Notes: generated by a model from the sequence alone, not told the origin. A stretch of 7,007 bases of DNA from Bacillota bacterium (GCA_023621975.1 JAMOAC010000152.1:1-7007), one strand, 5' to 3'. Shown: positions 1 to 6,616, counted from the first letter of the stretch. Translations and numbers: made by a program.

Positions 1-710
1 AGCCTTCCGAAAACATCCTCCCCTAATATCTCTCCGATTTTTTGCAATATCTCCTTAGGTGTCCTGTTTCTTATTATATAACTTTTCTCGCTTCTGTAGT
101 CGTTTTCAGTATATTCCCGTATTATGTTTTCATCTACTTCTTTCACAATGCTCGTTTCCTTCATCGATTCAACAAAGGCTTTGTACTTCTCCTGTGCCCT
201 TCTTTTGTCATGGCTAAATAACTTCAATATAAATTCAGTGTCTACAATTCCATCTACATCTTCTCGACATCCAGTATATATCCCATAGGATGAATATCTG
301 TATAATTCTTCTTTACCGTTATAGCCCGGCAGATCCTTAGCATTGTTGTGAATATATGCTGAGAGCTTTAGGCCGTATGTGTCATTGTCTACAATAGTGC
401 TTGCAAACCTTCCTTGAAATAGATGACCGTGGCGTTTATACTTTTTATTAAAATATGTAACATATGCCGTGTTAAGACATAACATAAAAGTTGAAATATC
501 AACTCCACAAGAGTTTATAAAAATATGTACATGATTGTCCATAAGGATATAACCATAAATTCTGCAATGATATTTTTCTTTGTAACGCTTCAAGAGTCCA
601 ATATAATATGATTTATCCTCCTCACACTGGAATAAATCCACTTCGCTAATACTTCTGGACATAACGTGATATATAGCACCTTCATATTTTTTCCTCGCAA
701 CTCTAGGCAT
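1..710 (-). CDS. REP-associated / IS200-like tyrosine transposase (Y1 HUH family), 3' end outside the window
   Basis: The frame is open from an ATG at 710 to the window edge with no stop: 236 codons of an incomplete gene. The translation begins MPRVARKKYEGAIYHVMSRS, the usual opening of the Y1 transposase (Transposase IS200-like) fold. It carries the HUH metal-binding pair as MDNHVHIF (His60 and His62) and a likely nucleophilic tyrosine in SAYIHNN (Tyr119). The block GHLFQGRF (95-102) is typical of REP-associated transposases (RAYTs) rather than short classical IS200 TnpA, and the long region after 125 also fits RAYTs. Such enzymes nick and rejoin single-stranded DNA at hairpins; RAYTs act on dispersed REP repeats. 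The start is supported by GGAGG at 719-723, 8 nt upstream. No frameshift is visible. Family call is firm; RAYT subtype is likely; activity is unknown. Confidence 0.9.
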   Translation of the reverse strand, partial: MPRVARKKYEGAIYHVMSRSISEVDLFQCEEDKSYYIGLLKRYKEKYHCRIYGYILMDNHVHIFINSCGVDISTFMLCLNTAYVTYFNKKYKRHGHLFQGRFASTIVDNDTYGLKLSAYIHNNAKDLPGYNGKEELYRYSSYGIYTGCREDVDGIVDTEFILKLFSHDKRRAQEKYKAFVESMKETSIVKEVDENIIREYTENDYRSEKSYIIRNRTPKEILQKIGEILGEDVFGR

Positions 711-715
711 GTTTC

Positions 716-743
716 CTACCTCCGCCAACTTCCGGCAATCTAC
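716..743 (-). repeat. GTAG-hairpin-GTAG element in the transposase leader (REP-like)
   Basis: In the transcript direction the leader reads GTAG (743-740), then a small hairpin GCCG-GAAGT-TGGC (736-724, 4 bp with one G-T pair), then the Shine-Dalgarno GGAGG (723-719), then GTAG again (719-716, sharing one base with the Shine-Dalgarno). A GTAG tetranucleotide 5' of a short hairpin is the signature of REP sequences recognised by RAYT proteins. The hairpin is weak and short, so this could be chance; it could also affect access to the ribosome binding site. Confidence 0.3.
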
Positions 744-756
744 CGTGCTATACTTT

Positions 757-785
757 ATTATAACATATATGTAAATTATTGTAAA
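757..785 (-). promoter_or_regulatory. Sigma-A-type promoter of the RAYT transposase gene
   Basis: On the minus strand, TTTACA (785-780) is separated by exactly 17 bp from a perfect TATAAT (762-757). A TG dinucleotide one base before the -10 (TGTTATAAT, 765-757) gives an extended -10. The predicted start near 750 leaves a leader of about 40 nt before the ATG at 710. The -35 lies in a short palindrome (ATTATT-gta-AATAAT, 775-789). The element implies that the transposase is transcribed on its own rather than only by read-through. Confidence 0.7.
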
Positions 786-803
786 TAATAAATAGAATAA
801 ATA

Positions 804-836
804 CAGAAGTGTCCCTTTTTCAATTCCTTTTTCAAT
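804..836. repeat. Repeat site A: CAGAARTGTCCC motif followed by a 12-bp-period tandem
   Basis: On the plus strand the site begins CAGAAGTGTCCC (804-815) and runs into two copies of CTTTTTCAAT with a 12-bp period (815-824 and 827-836). The first motif recurs as CAGAAATGTCCC at 1364-1375, and the 14-mer ATTCCTTTTTCAAT (823-836) recurs exactly at 1335-1348. The site lies between the stop of the PQ-loop-like gene, 2 bp away, and the promoter of the transposase gene. It has no strong hairpin, so it is not a convincing terminator. It is plausibly a repeat of the type dispersed with this transposase. Confidence 0.7.
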
Positions 837-838
837 CA

Positions 839-1096
839 TCACTTTTCATATTTTCTGTTTCTTACATAAAGTGCTATATCCACAGAAACCATTAATGCAT
901 TAAGAATATAAAGGCATATAACCATATCCATACTATTAGTAATTTTGTGTACGATTCCTGCAATATAACCAATAAGTATTACAATAAGAAAAATTATGCT
1001 TTTCCCCGAATTCTTTCTTGACACATAAGATTTGTATACTGAAGCAGGCCATGCAGCTCCAAAACACAAAAGCATTATAATTTCAAATACACTCAT
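839..1096 (-). CDS. Small three-helix membrane protein, PQ-loop / SemiSWEET-like
   Basis: This 85-residue protein has three hydrophobic segments (about 4-22, 33-50 and 57-77), the size and topology of a single PQ-loop triple-helix bundle as in SemiSWEET transporters, which work as dimers. The first helix ends in AAWPASVYKSY, with Pro17 where PQ-loop proteins have their hallmark proline; the following glutamine is not conserved. The loop RKNSGKS (27-33) resembles the charged loop with G-x-S that precedes helix 2 in that family. Helix 3 has the pattern LYILNALMVSVDIALYVRNR, with Asn66 and Asp73. The start is supported by GAGGTG at 1102-1107, 5 nt upstream, and the gene ends in tandem TGA TGA codons. 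The substrate cannot be inferred. It stands alone with its own promoter, bracketed by repeat sites. PQ-loop assignment is moderate; membrane protein is near certain. Confidence 0.75.
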   Translation of the reverse strand: MSVFEIIMLLCFGAAWPASVYKSYVSRKNSGKSIIFLIVILIGYIAGIVHKITNSMDMVICLYILNALMVSVDIALYVRNRKYEK

Positions 1097-1135
1097 TTTA
1101 GCACCTCAGCCATTATGTTTTTTACATTATTAAAC

Positions 1136-1144
1136 ATTATATCA
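1136..1144 (-). promoter_or_regulatory. Extended -10 promoter of the PQ-loop-like gene
   Basis: The minus strand reads TGATATAAT (1144-1136), a perfect extended -10, about 40 nt upstream of the ATG at 1096. No good -35 sits at 17 bp; the nearest resemblance, TTACAA (1167-1162), is 20 bp away. An extended -10 can work without a strong -35, so this is likely the promoter. Confidence 0.55.
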
Positions 1145-1334
1145 TACGACCTATAAAAGAATTGTAACTGTAATTATACACATTACGGATTATATTAACT
1201 TTCCTAAATCACAACTGGTCAGTAAATTACAGGATGGCTTAATTGTAAAACGTGTGTTGAAAATTGTAAATATAAAAAACTTCATATGATATACAATTTT
1301 ACTGATACAAAAACTGCATAATTTCCATTTTCTC
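1145..1334. other. AT-rich stretch without a recognisable gene
   Basis: Apart from the upstream part of the PQ-loop gene promoter near 1162, I see no coding signal here. A reading frame on the minus strand (1474-1190) covers it but also runs through the tRNA-Lys 3' part, the terminator and the repeats, which argues strongly against it being real. The word AATTGTAAA occurs at 1241-1249 and 1262-1270. The segment may be decayed accessory DNA. Confidence 0.5.
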
Positions 1335-1376
1335 ATTCCTTTTTCAATATAGTATAAAAAGTGCAGAAATGTCCCC
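1335..1376. repeat. Repeat site B: same two motifs as site A, in swapped order
   Basis: ATTCCTTTTTCAAT (1335-1348) matches 823-836 exactly, and CAGAAATGTCCCC (1364-1376) matches CAGAAGTGTCCC at 804-815 with one difference over 12 bases. Both motifs keep the same orientation, but here the first precedes the second, with 15 bp between them. With site A it brackets the PQ-loop-like gene as direct repeats. Confidence 0.7.
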
Positions 1377-1400
1377 TTTCCCGAAATGTCCCCTTTCCCC
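1366..1400. repeat. Perfect 17-bp tandem repeat, two copies
   Basis: The unit GAAATGTCCCCTTTCCC occurs at 1366-1382 and 1383-1399 with no mismatch, followed by one more C. The first copy is also the tail of the CAGAAATGTCCCC motif of site B. Read on the minus strand the unit is GGGAAAGGGGACATTTC. It lies only 9 bp beyond the T-tract of the tRNA-operon terminator, at the junction of housekeeping and accessory DNA. Confidence 0.85.
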
Positions 1401-1408
1401 TTTTGCAC

Positions 1409-1442
1409 AAAAAAACCGCTTACCATTATGGTAAGCGGTTTT
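1409..1442 (-). terminator. Rho-independent terminator of the tRNA-His-Gln-Lys operon
   Basis: The minus strand has a perfect 13-bp stem (AAAACCGCTTACC/GGTAAGCGGTTTT, 1442-1430 with 1424-1412), a 5-base loop, and a run of seven T (1415-1409). The stem begins at the final A of the tRNA-Lys CCA end, so termination follows directly on the last tRNA. Because the stem is flanked by A and T runs it could also work in the plus direction. Confidence 0.95.
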
Positions 1443-1517
1443 GGTGAGCCATCGGCGATTCGAACGCCGGACACCTTGATTAAAAGTCAAGTGCTCTGCC
1501 TCCTGAGCTAATGGCTC
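1442..1517 (-). tRNA. tRNA-Lys (anticodon UUU)
   Basis: The 76-nt cloverleaf closes fully: acceptor GAGCCAT/ATGGCTC, D stem GCTC/GAGC, anticodon stem CTTGA/TCAAG around the loop CTTTTAA (anticodon TTT at loop positions 3-5), T stem CGGCG/CGCCG with loop TTCGAAT, discriminator A and an encoded CCA. It is the last gene of the three-tRNA operon, 3 bp after tRNA-Gln, and runs directly into the terminator stem. Confidence 0.97.
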
Positions 1518-1520
1518 ATA

Positions 1521-1596
1521 TGGCTGGGATGGCAGGACTCGAACCTACGCATGCGGGAGTCAAAGTCCCGTGCCTTACCCACTTGGCTACATCCCA
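1521..1596 (-). tRNA. tRNA-Gln (anticodon UUG)
   Basis: The 76-nt cloverleaf has acceptor TGGGATG/CATCCCA, anticodon stem CGGGA/TCCCG around the loop CTTTGAC (anticodon TTG), T stem TAGG(T)/(C)CTG with loop TTCGAGT, discriminator G and an encoded CCA. It lies between tRNA-His (25 bp upstream) and tRNA-Lys (3 bp downstream). Weak first acceptor pair and discriminator G are usual for bacterial tRNA-Gln. Confidence 0.96.
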
Positions 1597-1621
1597 ATAA
1601 CCCAATTATTATTGAATTATT

Positions 1622-1699
1622 TGGGGTGAATAGTGGGACTCGAACCCACGACCTCCAGGGCCACAACCTGGCGCTCTAACCGACTGAGCTATATCCACC
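1622..1699 (-). tRNA. tRNA-His (anticodon GUG)
   Basis: The acceptor GTGGATA/TATTCAC is extended by an encoded G at position -1 (1699) facing discriminator C73 (1625), the identity pair specific to tRNA-His. D stem GCTC/GAGC, anticodon stem CCAGG/CCTGG around the loop TTGTGGC (anticodon GTG), and T stem GTGGG/CCCAC with loop TTCGAGT all pair. CCA is encoded. It is the first gene of the operon, preceded by two candidate promoters. Confidence 0.97.
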
Positions 1700-1711
1700 G
1701 TTTATACAGAC

Positions 1712-1747
1712 TATTTCTTATAATTCCTGCAAACATTATAAGAAATA
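1712..1747. repeat. Perfect 13-bp inverted repeat overlapping the proximal tRNA promoter
   Basis: TATTTCTTATAAT (1712-1724) and ATTATAAGAAATA (1735-1747) are exact reverse complements around a 10-base loop. The repeat starts 13 bp upstream of tRNA-His. The arm 1735-1747 contains the -10 (TATAAT) of the P2 promoter, so the symmetry could be an operator, or a hairpin in transcripts from P1. It lacks a following T-run and is AT-rich, so it is not a normal terminator. Confidence 0.75.
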
Positions 1748-1762
1748 TCCAACTTATTTCAA
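1735..1762 (-). promoter_or_regulatory. Proximal promoter P2 of the tRNA operon
   Basis: The minus strand has TTGAAA (1762-1757), a 16-bp spacer, and a perfect TATAAT (1740-1735). Predicted start near 1728 gives a leader of about 30 nt to the tRNA-His 5' end. The -10 lies inside a 13-bp inverted repeat. Confidence 0.6.
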
Positions 1763-1764
1763 CA

Positions 1765-1804
1765 CCTTTTCCTGTCTGAGGTCCATAGGGCCCCCTTGAA
1801 AAGG
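1765..1804 (-). promoter_or_regulatory. Structured leader hairpin at the 5' end of the P1 transcript
   Basis: In the transcript direction CCTTTTC (1804-1798) pairs with GAAAAGG (1771-1765), and inside it GGGGGCC (1795-1789) pairs with GGACCTC (1784-1778) around the loop CTAT, with one mismatch and one G-U pair. The predicted start from P1 (about 1807) places this 40-nt structure almost at the 5' terminus. The inner part is far richer in GC than its surroundings. No T-run follows, so it is not a simple attenuator. It may protect or help process the pre-tRNA; function is unproven. Confidence 0.45.
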
Positions 1805-1813
1805 CACAAAGCT

Positions 1814-1842
1814 ATTTTAAGACAGATAATGCTTTTTGTCAA
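1814..1842 (-). promoter_or_regulatory. Distal promoter P1 of the tRNA operon
   Basis: The minus strand has a consensus TTGACA (1842-1837), an exact 17-bp spacer and TAAAAT (1819-1814), five of six matches to the -10 consensus. It sits about 110 bp upstream of tRNA-His, and predicted start is near 1807. It is the best-scoring promoter in the window by eye. Confidence 0.75.
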
Positions 1843-2016
1843 GAATAAATTATGTCATTTATCTAATTTATTTTAATCGGCGTTGAAAATCCACCTAATC
1901 CCCCTGAGTTTTCTGCGTTATAATATAAATCTCACCGTTACGAAATCCAATTTTACCAGGCTCACATCATGAAGTAACATTGAACAATTTAACTTCCAAT
2001 TCAAAACATAATATCT
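1843..2016. other. Spacer between nadE and the tRNA promoters; no gene seen
   Basis: Together with the tRNA leader (1700-1842), this makes about 317 bp without a gene downstream of nadE. I see no convincing intrinsic terminator after the nadE stop: the nearest pairing, TTGAA with TTCAA around 1981-2003, is weak and has no T-run. A TATAAT word on the plus strand near 1920 lacks a suitably spaced -35 and any open frame behind it. Confidence 0.5.
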
Positions 2017-3960
2017 TTAACCTTCAATCTCTTCCAGTTCCTCAAGCCACAACCGAACCTGTGCATCACTTGGCATTCTCCAATCACTTCTGGGTGAAAG
2101 GCTTATCGTACCGACTTTTGGCCCGTCTGGCGTGCAGGAACGCTTAAACTGCTGGCTGAAAAATCTCTTGTAAAACACACCAAGCCATTTGGCTATGGTC
2201 TCTGGAGAGTATTTTCCCTGGAATGCTTGTTTTGCCAAAAATAATATCTTTTTGGGTGAAGACCCGTACCTTATCATGTGGTAGAGGAAAAAATCATGGA
2301 GCTCATACGGCCCTACTATATCTTCCGTCTTTTGCCTTATCTTTCCGCTTGCATCAGGTGGAAGCAATTCAGGTGTAATAGGTGTGTCAATGATATCAAG
2401 CAATACTCTCCTGGTCCCCTCATTCAGCTCATTTTCCGCTACCCACCTGACAAGGTATTTTATAAGCGTCTTTGGCACACTGCAGTTCACGGAATACATA
2501 GACATGTGGTCTCCGTTATAAGTAGACCAGCCCAGGGCAATCTCGGATAAATCACCCGTGCCCACTACAAGGCCTCCGATCTTGTTGGCTATGTCCATGA
2601 GAATCTGCGTACGCTCACGGGCCTGAACATTTTCGTAAGTGGTATCATATATATCAGGATCATGCCCAATATCTGCGAAATGTTTCAGGCATGCATCCTT
2701 TATATTGATTTCCCTGAAGCTCACTTTCATGGAATCAATTAATTTTAAGGCATTGCCATACGTCATATCTGTTGTGCCAAATCCCGGCATGGTAACAGCC
2801 AGTATGTTCTCTCTAGGCAAATTGAGAAGGTCAAATGTCTTGACAGTCACCAGCAATGCTAAAGTTGAGTCGAGCCCGCCTGAAATGCCAAGAACCGCAT
2901 GTTTTATGCCTGTATGCTCCAATCTCTTTGCAAGCCCTGCAGTCTGTATGGCAAATATCTCACTGCACCTCTTATCCCTTGCATTCAAATTTGAAGGCAC
3001 AAAAGGATACGGATTTATATATCGTGAAACTTTTTCCAGGTTTACATTCTTAAGTTTAAAACCTATCTTTCTGAATATTCTGCTTACTGTTCCGCTTATA
3101 AATGTGGTATTTTTCATCCTGACATTTATTAGCCTTTCAATATCAATGTCCGCAAATATCAAATTATTTTCCCGCCTGAACCTTTCTGACTCGGCAAGGA
3201 TTCTCCCTCTTTCGGCAATAATTGCATGACCGCTGAATACAACATCAGTGGTAGATTCATCAACTCCACTTGAAGTATATACATACCCTGCAATACATCT
3301 TCCTGACTGCTGCTTTACAATTTCACACCTGAGATTATGTTTTCCCACCAGTTCATTGCTTGCCGAAAGATTAAACAAAAGCACTGCGCCAGACATCGCC
3401 TGATAAGAACTGGGCGGTATGGGTACCCACAAATCTTCACAAATTTCAACTCCAAAACACAGCCTTCTGTCATCATCGCATTCAAACAGCAGATCCAAGC
3501 CAAAGGGTACTTCCTGTCCGCAAAGATTAACCATTGTGCTGAAGCTGCCGGAACCCGAGGCAAACCATCTTTCTTCGTAAAATTCACTGTAGCCCGGTAT
3601 ATACTCTTTGGGTACCACTCCGATAATTCTTCCCTTCTGAATAACAACAGCACAGTTAAAAAGCTGATTATCCACCAGAAGAGGCATTCCCACCATTACC
3701 ACCATATCCGATTCTCCGGTGGCTGACATAATCTCCCCAAGCTGCCTGGTGGCCTGTTCCAGCAGCAACTGCTGGTGAAACAGGTCACCACACGTATAGG
3801 CTGTAATTGAGAGCTCGGGAAATACAATAAATTGGACATCAAGCTTGTCTGCCTCTTTTATCATCTTAATAATGTTTTCAGAATTATATTTACAATCTGC
3901 CACCTTGAGGCGGGGGACCGCCGCAGCAACGCGTACAAAGCCATAGTTGCCCAAACTCAT
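2017..3960 (-). CDS. nadE: Glutamine-dependent NAD+ synthetase
   Basis: This 647-residue cytoplasmic enzyme makes NAD+ from deamido-NAD+, ATP and glutamine, the last step of NAD biosynthesis. The N-terminal CN-hydrolase (nitrilase-like) glutaminase domain, about 1-290, has the catalytic triad Glu49 (FPELS), Lys118 (VVPKEY) and Cys174 (EICEDLW). The C-terminal synthetase domain has the ATP-binding P-loop SGGLDST (360-366) and the NAD/ATP-site block GTGDLSEIALGWSTYNGD (467-484). Length and order match the long glutaminase-synthetase form, for example about 680 residues in Mycobacterium, so no separate ammonia source is needed. I chose the ATG at 3960: AGAGGTGA lies 5 nt upstream and residues from there fit the family start. 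An ATG at 3981 would add MLLRGEF, overlap valS, and put this ribosome site inside the gene. It is the second gene of a pair with valS, 4 nt after the valS stop. Confidence 0.96.
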   Translation of the reverse strand: MSLGNYGFVRVAAAVPRLKVADCKYNSENIIKMIKEADKLDVQFIVFPELSITAYTCGDLFHQQLLLEQATRQLGEIMSATGESDMVVMVGMPLLVDNQLFNCAVVIQKGRIIGVVPKEYIPGYSEFYEERWFASGSGSFSTMVNLCGQEVPFGLDLLFECDDDRRLCFGVEICEDLWVPIPPSSYQAMSGAVLLFNLSASNELVGKHNLRCEIVKQQSGRCIAGYVYTSSGVDESTTDVVFSGHAIIAERGRILAESERFRRENNLIFADIDIERLINVRMKNTTFISGTVSRIFRKIGFKLKNVNLEKVSRYINPYPFVPSNLNARDKRCSEIFAIQTAGLAKRLEHTGIKHAVLGISGGLDSTLALLVTVKTFDLLNLPRENILAVTMPGFGTTDMTYGNALKLIDSMKVSFREINIKDACLKHFADIGHDPDIYDTTYENVQARERTQILMDIANKIGGLVVGTGDLSEIALGWSTYNGDHMSMYSVNCSVPKTLIKYLVRWVAENELNEGTRRVLLDIIDTPITPELLPPDASGKIRQKTEDIVGPYELHDFFLYHMIRYGSSPKKILFLAKQAFQGKYSPETIAKWLGVFYKRFFSQQFKRSCTPDGPKVGTISLSPRSDWRMPSDAQVRLWLEELEEIEG

Positions 3961-3964
3961 AAAT

Positions 3965-3972
3965 TCACCTCT
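3965..3972 (-). promoter_or_regulatory. nadE ribosome binding site overlapping the valS stop codon
   Basis: The minus strand reads AGAGGTGA at 3972-3965; its last three bases are the valS TGA. It sits 4-5 nt before the ATG at 3960. Overlap of stop and Shine-Dalgarno suggests translational coupling and decides the nadE start in favour of 3960 over 3981. Confidence 0.75.
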
Positions 3973-6616
3973 TAAGAGCATTCAGTCTTTCAACAACTTT
4001 ATCATACATCTCTTGATACTTTATCTTTTTAGCCCTTTCCTCTTCAACAACTTTCGCAGGCGCTTTCTTGACAAAGCCCTCGTTGCTTAGCTTGCCGTTT
4101 ACCCTTTCCAGTTCCTTTTCCAGATTGGCCTTTTCCTTTTCAAGTCTTTCGATTTCCTTTCCTATATCTACAAGATCTTCAAGGGGCATATATATTTCCG
4201 CTCCGGGTATTATTGAAGCTACTGCATTCGCTGATATACCTGATTTATCCGTTTGTACCGCAGTTTCAGCAACTCCGGCAAGCCTCTCAATAAAGCTGAT
4301 TTCCTTAAGAATCGTATTTTTTACATCCTCAGAAGACGTAACAAATATTGCTCTTGCCTTTCTGGATGCCGGTACGTTCATCTCCGCTCTGATATTTCTT
4401 ATGCTCTTAATAGCTTCCATTACCAATTCCATTTTCTTCTCATCTTCAGGGTAATGCAGGCTTTCATCGTATTCAGGCCATTTTGAGATCATAATGCTTT
4501 CATCATCATTGATCAAATGCCTGTATATCTCCTCTGTAATAAATGGCATAAAAGGATGCAGCAACTTCATGGCACAACCCAGTACATAGTTTAATACATA
4601 CTGAGCCTCAAGCCTTGTGTCATTCTCCTTATCATAAAGCCTGGGCTTAACAAGCTCAAGATACCAGTCGCAGAATTCATCCCACATGAATTCATATATT
4701 TTTTGTAATGCTATTCCCAGCTCAAATTTTTCGAGGTTTTCAGTAACTTCCTTAATAATTGTATTTACTCTGCTCAATATCCACCTGTCAGCAGTGGTAA
4801 ATTTTATTCTGTCCACTTTTGAAAAATCTATGTCGTCATCAAAGTTCATCAAAACAAACCTGGATGCGTTCCAAATCTTGTTTGCAAAGTTTCTGCCTGC
4901 TTCAACCTTTTCATCGGAAAATCTCAAATCATTACCCGGAGAATTACCTGTAGTAAGGGCAAATCTCAATGCATCAGTACCATATTTGTCAATAACCTCA
5001 AGGGGATCAATACCGTTGCCCAGCGATTTGCTCATCTTTCTTCCCAGGGCATCCCTTACAATACCATGGATGAATACATATTTAAATGGTTCTTTTCCCA
5101 TGTGCTCAAGCCCTGAGAATATCATTCTTGCAACCCAGAAGAATATTATATCATAGCCTGTTACAAGGACATCCGTCGGATAAAAATACTTCAGGTCCTC
5201 CGTTTCTTTCGGCCATCCCAGTGTTGAAAAAGGCCACAGTGCCGAGCTGAACCAGGTATCCAGCGTATCAGGGTCCTGCTCAATATTCCTGCTGCCGCAT
5301 TTAGCACAGGTATCCGGCGCCTCATGCGCAACCATCATGTGATCGCAATCCTTGCAATAATATGCAGGAATCCTGTGTCCCCACCAAAGTTGTCTTGATA
5401 TGCACCAATCCTGAATATTTTCCATCCAGTTAAAATATATCTTGGAAAATCTCTCCGGGACAAATTTTATTGAGCCATTTTTGACAGATTCAATTGCCGG
5501 ACCTGCAAGGGGCTTCATGCGGACAAACCACTGTTTTGATATCATCGGCTCTATTACGGTATTACACCTGTAGCAAGTTCCTACATTATGTATATGTTTT
5601 TGAACTTTTACAAGCAGGCCGAGGTTATCGAGGTCTTTTACAATTTGCTCCCTTGCTTCATATCTGTCCATTCCCTCATACGGGCCTGCATTCTCATTCA
5701 TGGTCGCATCGTCATTCATGACCTTTATTTGTTCCAACCCATGGCGCAAACCAACTTCAAAGTCATTAGGATCATGAGCGGGTGTAATCTTAACGACACC
5801 TGTACCAAATTCCCTTTCTACATATTCATCGGCGATGACGGGGATTTCCCTGTTAACTAGCGGAAGTATAACGGTTTTTCCTACAAGATGCTTATATCTC
5901 TCGTCCTCGGGATGTACAGCCACTGCAGTATCTCCAAGCATGGTCTCAGGTCTTGTAGTAGCAACAACCACATATTCATCGCTGTCCTTTACGGGATATT
6001 TGATGTGCCAGAAATGCCCTTCCTGCTCTTCGTATTCCACCTCAGCATCTGAAATGGATGTGTTGCATTTCGGGCACCAGTTTATTATTCTCTCGCCCTT
6101 GTAAATGAGCCCTTTGTTGTACAGGCGGATAAACACCTCTTTTACCGCTTCGGACAAGCCTTCATCCATTGTAAACCTTTCTCTTTCCCAATCACAGGAA
6201 CTTCCCAGCTTCTTCAGCTGTTCAACAATTCTTCCGCCATAAACCCTTTTCCATTCCCATGCTCTCTCCAGAAATTTTTCCCTTCCTATATCTTCTTTCG
6301 TCAAGCCCTCTTTTGCCATGGCCTCGACAATTTTAGCCTCAGTAGCTATGCTGGCATGGTCAGTTCCCGGAAGCCAAAGTGTACAAAATCCCTGCATTCT
6401 TTTCCATCTTATAAGTATATCCTGGAGAGTATTGTCCAGGGCATGTCCCATATGAAGCTGCCCGGTAATATTTGGCGGTGGTATTACAATAGTAAACGGT
6501 GTTTTATTATAATCAATTTCAGCATGAAAATACCCTTTGTCCATCCATTCCTTATACAGTCTGTCCTCTACCTGTTTTGGTTCATAGGTTTTGGCAATAT
6601 TCTTTTTTGCTTCCAT
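3965..6616 (-). CDS. valS: Valyl-tRNA synthetase
   Basis: This 883-residue class I synthetase charges tRNA-Val. The Rossmann catalytic core has the HIGH motif as HMGH (55-58, in [12 protein letters not shown]) and KMSKS at 527-531. The CP1 editing domain, which removes mischarged threonine, shows [12 protein letters not shown] (220-231) and HDPND (281-285). Four Cys pairs (CPKC 181-184, CYRC 348-351, CKDC 421-424, CAKC 437-440) look like zinc-binding knuckles. The anticodon-binding helical domain holds [15 protein letters not shown] (646-660), and the C-terminal coiled coil that contacts tRNA spans about 815-883 with dense Glu, Lys and Leu. Length is normal for bacteria. The ATG at 6616 follows AGGAGGAGA by 4 nt. 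It is the first gene of the pair with nadE. No T-box sequence is seen in the leader. Frame is intact throughout. Confidence 0.98.
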   Translation of the reverse strand: MEAKKNIAKTYEPKQVEDRLYKEWMDKGYFHAEIDYNKTPFTIVIPPPNITGQLHMGHALDNTLQDILIRWKRMQGFCTLWLPGTDHASIATEAKIVEAMAKEGLTKEDIGREKFLERAWEWKRVYGGRIVEQLKKLGSSCDWERERFTMDEGLSEAVKEVFIRLYNKGLIYKGERIINWCPKCNTSISDAEVEYEEQEGHFWHIKYPVKDSDEYVVVATTRPETMLGDTAVAVHPEDERYKHLVGKTVILPLVNREIPVIADEYVEREFGTGVVKITPAHDPNDFEVGLRHGLEQIKVMNDDATMNENAGPYEGMDRYEAREQIVKDLDNLGLLVKVQKHIHNVGTCYRCNTVIEPMISKQWFVRMKPLAGPAIESVKNGSIKFVPERFSKIYFNWMENIQDWCISRQLWWGHRIPAYYCKDCDHMMVAHEAPDTCAKCGSRNIEQDPDTLDTWFSSALWPFSTLGWPKETEDLKYFYPTDVLVTGYDIIFFWVARMIFSGLEHMGKEPFKYVFIHGIVRDALGRKMSKSLGNGIDPLEVIDKYGTDALRFALTTGNSPGNDLRFSDEKVEAGRNFANKIWNASRFVLMNFDDDIDFSKVDRIKFTTADRWILSRVNTIIKEVTENLEKFELGIALQKIYEFMWDEFCDWYLELVKPRLYDKENDTRLEAQYVLNYVLGCAMKLLHPFMPFITEEIYRHLINDDESIMISKWPEYDESLHYPEDEKKMELVMEAIKSIRNIRAEMNVPASRKARAIFVTSSEDVKNTILKEISFIERLAGVAETAVQTDKSGISANAVASIIPGAEIYMPLEDLVDIGKEIERLEKEKANLEKELERVNGKLSNEGFVKKAPAKVVEEERAKKIKYQEMYDKVVERLNALKR

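Noticed and set aside
804..836. Intrinsic terminator of the PQ-loop-like gene
   Set aside because: The site is a direct repeat and forms no stable stem followed by a T-run in the direction of transcription.
1366..1400. CRISPR array
   Set aside because: There are only two copies, directly abutting with no spacers, and no cas genes are present.
1190..1474. 94-codon open frame on the minus strand
   Set aside because: Its first third lies in the tRNA-Lys 3' half and the terminator, and it continues through the tandem repeats and AT-rich spacer; it has no independent ribosome site, and it resembles no known protein.
1765..1804. T-box or other known riboswitch before the tRNA operon
   Set aside because: No conserved T-box core is present, and a riboswitch ahead of tRNA genes would be unusual; only a simple nested hairpin can be supported.
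2278..3726. Several plus-strand open frames opposite nadE, and a minus-strand frame at 3315-3653
   Set aside because: They lie within the complete, motif-rich nadE gene in other frames and show no family features of their own.
3961..3981. Upstream ATG for nadE giving seven extra residues
   Set aside because: It would overlap valS by 17 bases, lacks its own Shine-Dalgarno, and the good ribosome site AGAGGTGA lies between it and the ATG at 3960.
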